Shown: positions 61,668 through 64,000 of the stretch, piece after piece
Layout of the letters: the number at the start of each line of letters is the position of its first letter
How positions within the stretch are numbered: the stretch's first letter is position 1
NCBI GenBank assembly: GCA_032164295.1
Contig: JAJHTX010000002.1
Span: 1,674,001 to 1,738,000 of the forward strand
Length of the DNA stretch: 64,000 nt
Direction of reading: 5' to 3'
DNA from: Inonotus obliquus
Taxonomy: Eukaryota > Basidiomycota > Agaricomycetes > Hymenochaetales > Hymenochaetaceae
The notes under the pieces: generated by a model
Database searches by the model: none
Told to the model about the DNA's origin: nothing
The model's input: only the letters and a program-made list of their open reading frames with translations
Program-made: the position numbers and the translations under genes

Positions 61668-63797
61668 TCACTTCGATATTGCCCTCTTCGCCCCCCTTTT
61701 CTCCGGAGGGTTAAGTTTACCGGACGAAGCAGGTGCAGCGACACTCGAGGACCTCTGCAAATTACCACCCTTCCCACTCCCTTGTCGACTCCCCGATGGA
61801 TCAACTGACATAGTTCGTCCTGCTGAAGTAGTCGGCTGGGCACGGACGATCTCCTGTGGTGGCTCGTCATCCGCACTGACTTTTCTCGCTTGGGCGAAGA
61901 AGAGTTTTGAAGGCCGTTGGGAGATGTTTTCCATGTAGTACGTATTACCTCGTGGGACGAGGAACATAGCTCCTGTTGCTAATACAAAGCTTGTTCGGTG
62001 CACTTTGAGGTTGATGGCACCTTCAATGATGTAGAATATCTATTACAGATATTCAATACACGTTAACTCTTCCCTCGTGCAGAGGCGAGAAAACTTACAT
62101 AGGTATTATCCTTTGTTCCTTTACTAGGCTTCCTCCCACCGACGGGAAGTACCAGCTGACCCGCAGCAATAAACTCGCCATCGCCGAATACCTTTTGATA
62201 GTAGAAGTCATTGTTGGCTGCTGGTTTTGGATCCATCAGTCGCGCCGTGAATGCCAATCCTGCACAGAGATTCAGTCTTCAGCGAGTTCAAGGACAGAAT
62301 GAGAATGACGAACTCCGCTGCACTTCTTGACCGCTTGTAAAGTCCAAGACAACACCATGTGGATCAGTTTGGTCATCCCATCCCTCCTCAGGATTAAACA
62401 CAACTACTTCCTGATCTTCAGCATGCTGCACCGTCTTGCTTCGACTTCGTGGTTTGCTACGATGTCGCTTTGCCCCAAGTGGCTCTTGGAATTCTCTCGG
62501 TATTCGGATTATCTCCTTGATGACAGGGATCACCGAGTAGCCATTATCGCGTCGACCCAGCACAACCTTTTCTAATCGCCACCATTCTAACGGCTTTATG
62601 CGAGTCCGGGTACTGCGACGTACACCGTCTTGAATCTCGTAACCTTGGAGTATGGTGTTATGTTAGCATGATGTTATAAATGAAGAAATCACCAATTACC
62701 GTGTTCCGCAATTTCTTGAACTTTCTTACGTTTGACAGGTTGCCTCCTTTCCTTTGATACCTGCTGTTCTTCGCCTCGTACTCGTTTCTTCCGGTCTTGC
62801 GATTTCTTACTGTTGGTACCGTTGATTACAACTTCCTCGTCAACGACTTCTCGGTCGACCTCGGCTAAACCCTGCGCGATTTCCTCTTCCAAGGCCATCT
62901 GGTCTTCCGCTATACTCTCTTTCTGCTTCCCTTTCTTCTTTCTTTCTTCCCTTCTTTGAGGCGGTGAAGATATCTGTATGTCGTTGATTTGAGGGGGATC
63001 CGTGTCATCTTGCGCAATTTCAGTGAAGCTCGTTCGGGCAGCAACAGGCGAGGATGACTGAGGGGCCGGTTGATCAATGCTTATGTCCATATCACCCACT
63101 CCTGCTGCGCTGAAGTCGTAATTCAGATCATCCTCCCCATATGCATCTTGGAACGGTTCGTTATCACTGTCATCTTCTGGGCTGGAAGGAACAACTGCTT
63201 GCTGTGAGAGTTTGGATCTTGCACGAGGAGTTGGAGTCACAGCCAGAGATCCGTTAGGCTGGGAGCGCACGTGTTGCGAGGAGGATGACGGGCGAGGGGA
63301 GGGGATGCGATCAAAGTCAATGAAGGAGGAACGGTTAGACAAGCCACTGGCGGCAGCGGACCGATTTGCACTTGTCGGGACACTTGGTCGAGGGGCATTG
63401 TTGAAGTAAGTACCAGGAGTCTCTATCCGAAAGCTGGTCAAAGCTGGATATTTAACATCGTGAGAAGCAATACGGGACGACTGGGATGTATGGACACACT
63501 ATCGTCAATTTCCATGTCCACTGTTCCGTCCTCGTCCTCGTCCTCGTCCTCATCCTCTTCATCAGGAGGTGTCATAGACTGATCCGCACCCCTCCGTCCG
63601 CGCAAATGGGGCGGGGTGTAAGAATCAGCTTGATTGAGTACATCGTCGAATTTCTCAAAGCCATCTGAACGACGATCGACCTCCCGGACGTTTACCCCCG
63701 TCTTCTTTCCGTGGGTGAAATCGTCGGCGCGAAATGGGATGTGAGCCTTGATTGTTCGTCGTGTTCCATCAATACTGCTCTTGCGAGGTTTCGACAT
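61668..63797 (-). CDS. MIF2: Inner kinetochore protein CENP-C/Mif2
   Basis: CENP-C binds CENP-A nucleosomes and builds the inner kinetochore. The start MSKPRKSSIDGTRRTIKAHIPFR at 63797 resembles the conserved N-terminus that contacts the Mis12 complex. A long disordered, acidic and Ser/Pro-rich region follows, including an Asp-Glu repeat encoded by a CTCGTC-type microsatellite (about 63525-63560). Then comes the CENP-C motif, RRSTRTRIKPLEWWRLEKV at about 62570-62625, which is diagnostic. The C-terminal cupin dimerisation domain spans about 61920-62330 (GEFIAAGQLVLPVGGRKP, TGAMFLVPRGNTYYMENIS). The protein ends in a basic tail and TGA at 61668-61670. An extended MluI box lies about 60 bp upstream. 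Full length by motif order; the first intron, near 63440-63482, is short (about 40 nt) and its exact edges are uncertain. Confidence 0.93.
63525..63565. repeat. Trinucleotide/hexanucleotide microsatellite (CCTCGT units) in CENP-C
   Basis: Tandem TCCTCG/TCCTCA units encode an Asp-Glu repeat on the minus strand. Such tracts are length-variable between strains; no other role is seen. Confidence 0.75.
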
Positions 63798-63858
63798 AGG
63801 AGACGCAGTCTCAAATTGTCCGGATTGTTTACTTGAGGATGTTGTTGGGCCGTGCGGG

Positions 63859-63867
63859 ACGCGTCTG
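63859..63867 (+). promoter_or_regulatory. MluI cell-cycle box, extended form ACGCGTCTG, upstream of CENP-C
   Basis: ACGCGTCTG is 61 bp upstream of the CENP-C start codon. The surrounding GC-rich run and a nearby ACGCGG (about 63879) could be further half sites. MBF binding is inferred. Confidence 0.5.
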
Positions 63868-64000
63868 TCGATCGTTCAACGCGGGTGGTTGTCCTCACTC
63901 AAGAAAGTGTGACAACTTTAAGCGTAGCCGTGTCACACTTACTTATGTAATAGAGGAACGTGACCCAGGTGGATCTTCACTCCTCCGAGTCCCAAACGAC

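Overview
The window is nuclear DNA of a filamentous basidiomycete, probably an agaricomycete. Genes are dense (22 protein-coding genes in 64 kb) and most are cut by many GT-AG introns of about 45-65 nt with CTAAC/CTGAC-like branch points. The gene set combines a QDE-1/Rdp1-type RNA-dependent RNA polymerase, a DNMT1-type DNA methyltransferase, kexin and a Dnf-type flippase. I saw no transposon, CRISPR array, rRNA or tRNA. The species cannot be fixed from sequence alone. Gene models were built by eye from reading frames and splice sites, so outer limits are more reliable than every internal exon edge.

Layout. 1-6418 (+): 3' part of the PI 4-kinase STT4. 6875-11285 (+): RNA-dependent RNA polymerase. 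11380-11997 (-): TRAPP subunit Trs23/TRAPPC4, whose short exons hide it from an ORF scan. 12134-13646 (+): glutaminyl-peptide cyclotransferase. 13910-14881 (+): unknown small protein. 15555-20838 (+): P4-ATPase flippase. 22150-25903 (-): UPF1. 26032-27736 (-): METTL25/RRNAD1-like methyltransferase. 28224-30462 (+): APC amino-acid/choline-type permease. 30801-34376 (+): FAN1 nuclease. 34588-37213 (-): 2-isopropylmalate synthase with a duplicated C-terminal regulatory region. 37407-38025 (+): small ECM15/UPF0045 protein, also hidden in short exons. 38201-42664 (-): DNMT1-like methyltransferase. 42892-45663 (+): MCM7. 45824-48927 (-): kexin. 49214-52726 (-): POT1. 52896-54749 (+): unknown, possibly a degenerate RNase H-like protein. 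55110-56189 (+): Ypt6/Rab6. 56399-57871 (-): TAP42. 58035-60456 (+): methylenetetrahydrofolate reductase. 60608-61267 (-): APC15-like acidic protein. 61668-63797 (-): CENP-C/Mif2.

Themes. Many genes serve chromosome maintenance or the cell cycle (MCM7, DNMT1, FAN1, POT1, CENP-C, the APC15 candidate). The 9-mer ACGCGTCTG, an extended MluI cell-cycle box, occurs five times by my reading, each time between genes and close upstream of a start codon. Six gene pairs diverge from shared promoters of 136-487 bp. The RdRP and the DNA methyltransferase are both genome-defence components, but about 27 kb and many housekeeping genes separate them, so I do not call this a defence island. The observations I rate highest are the ACGCGTCTG set, the duplicated regulatory region of isopropylmalate synthase, a possible 5-nt microexon with tandem acceptors in the ECM15 homologue, and an intron inside the RdRP catalytic motif.
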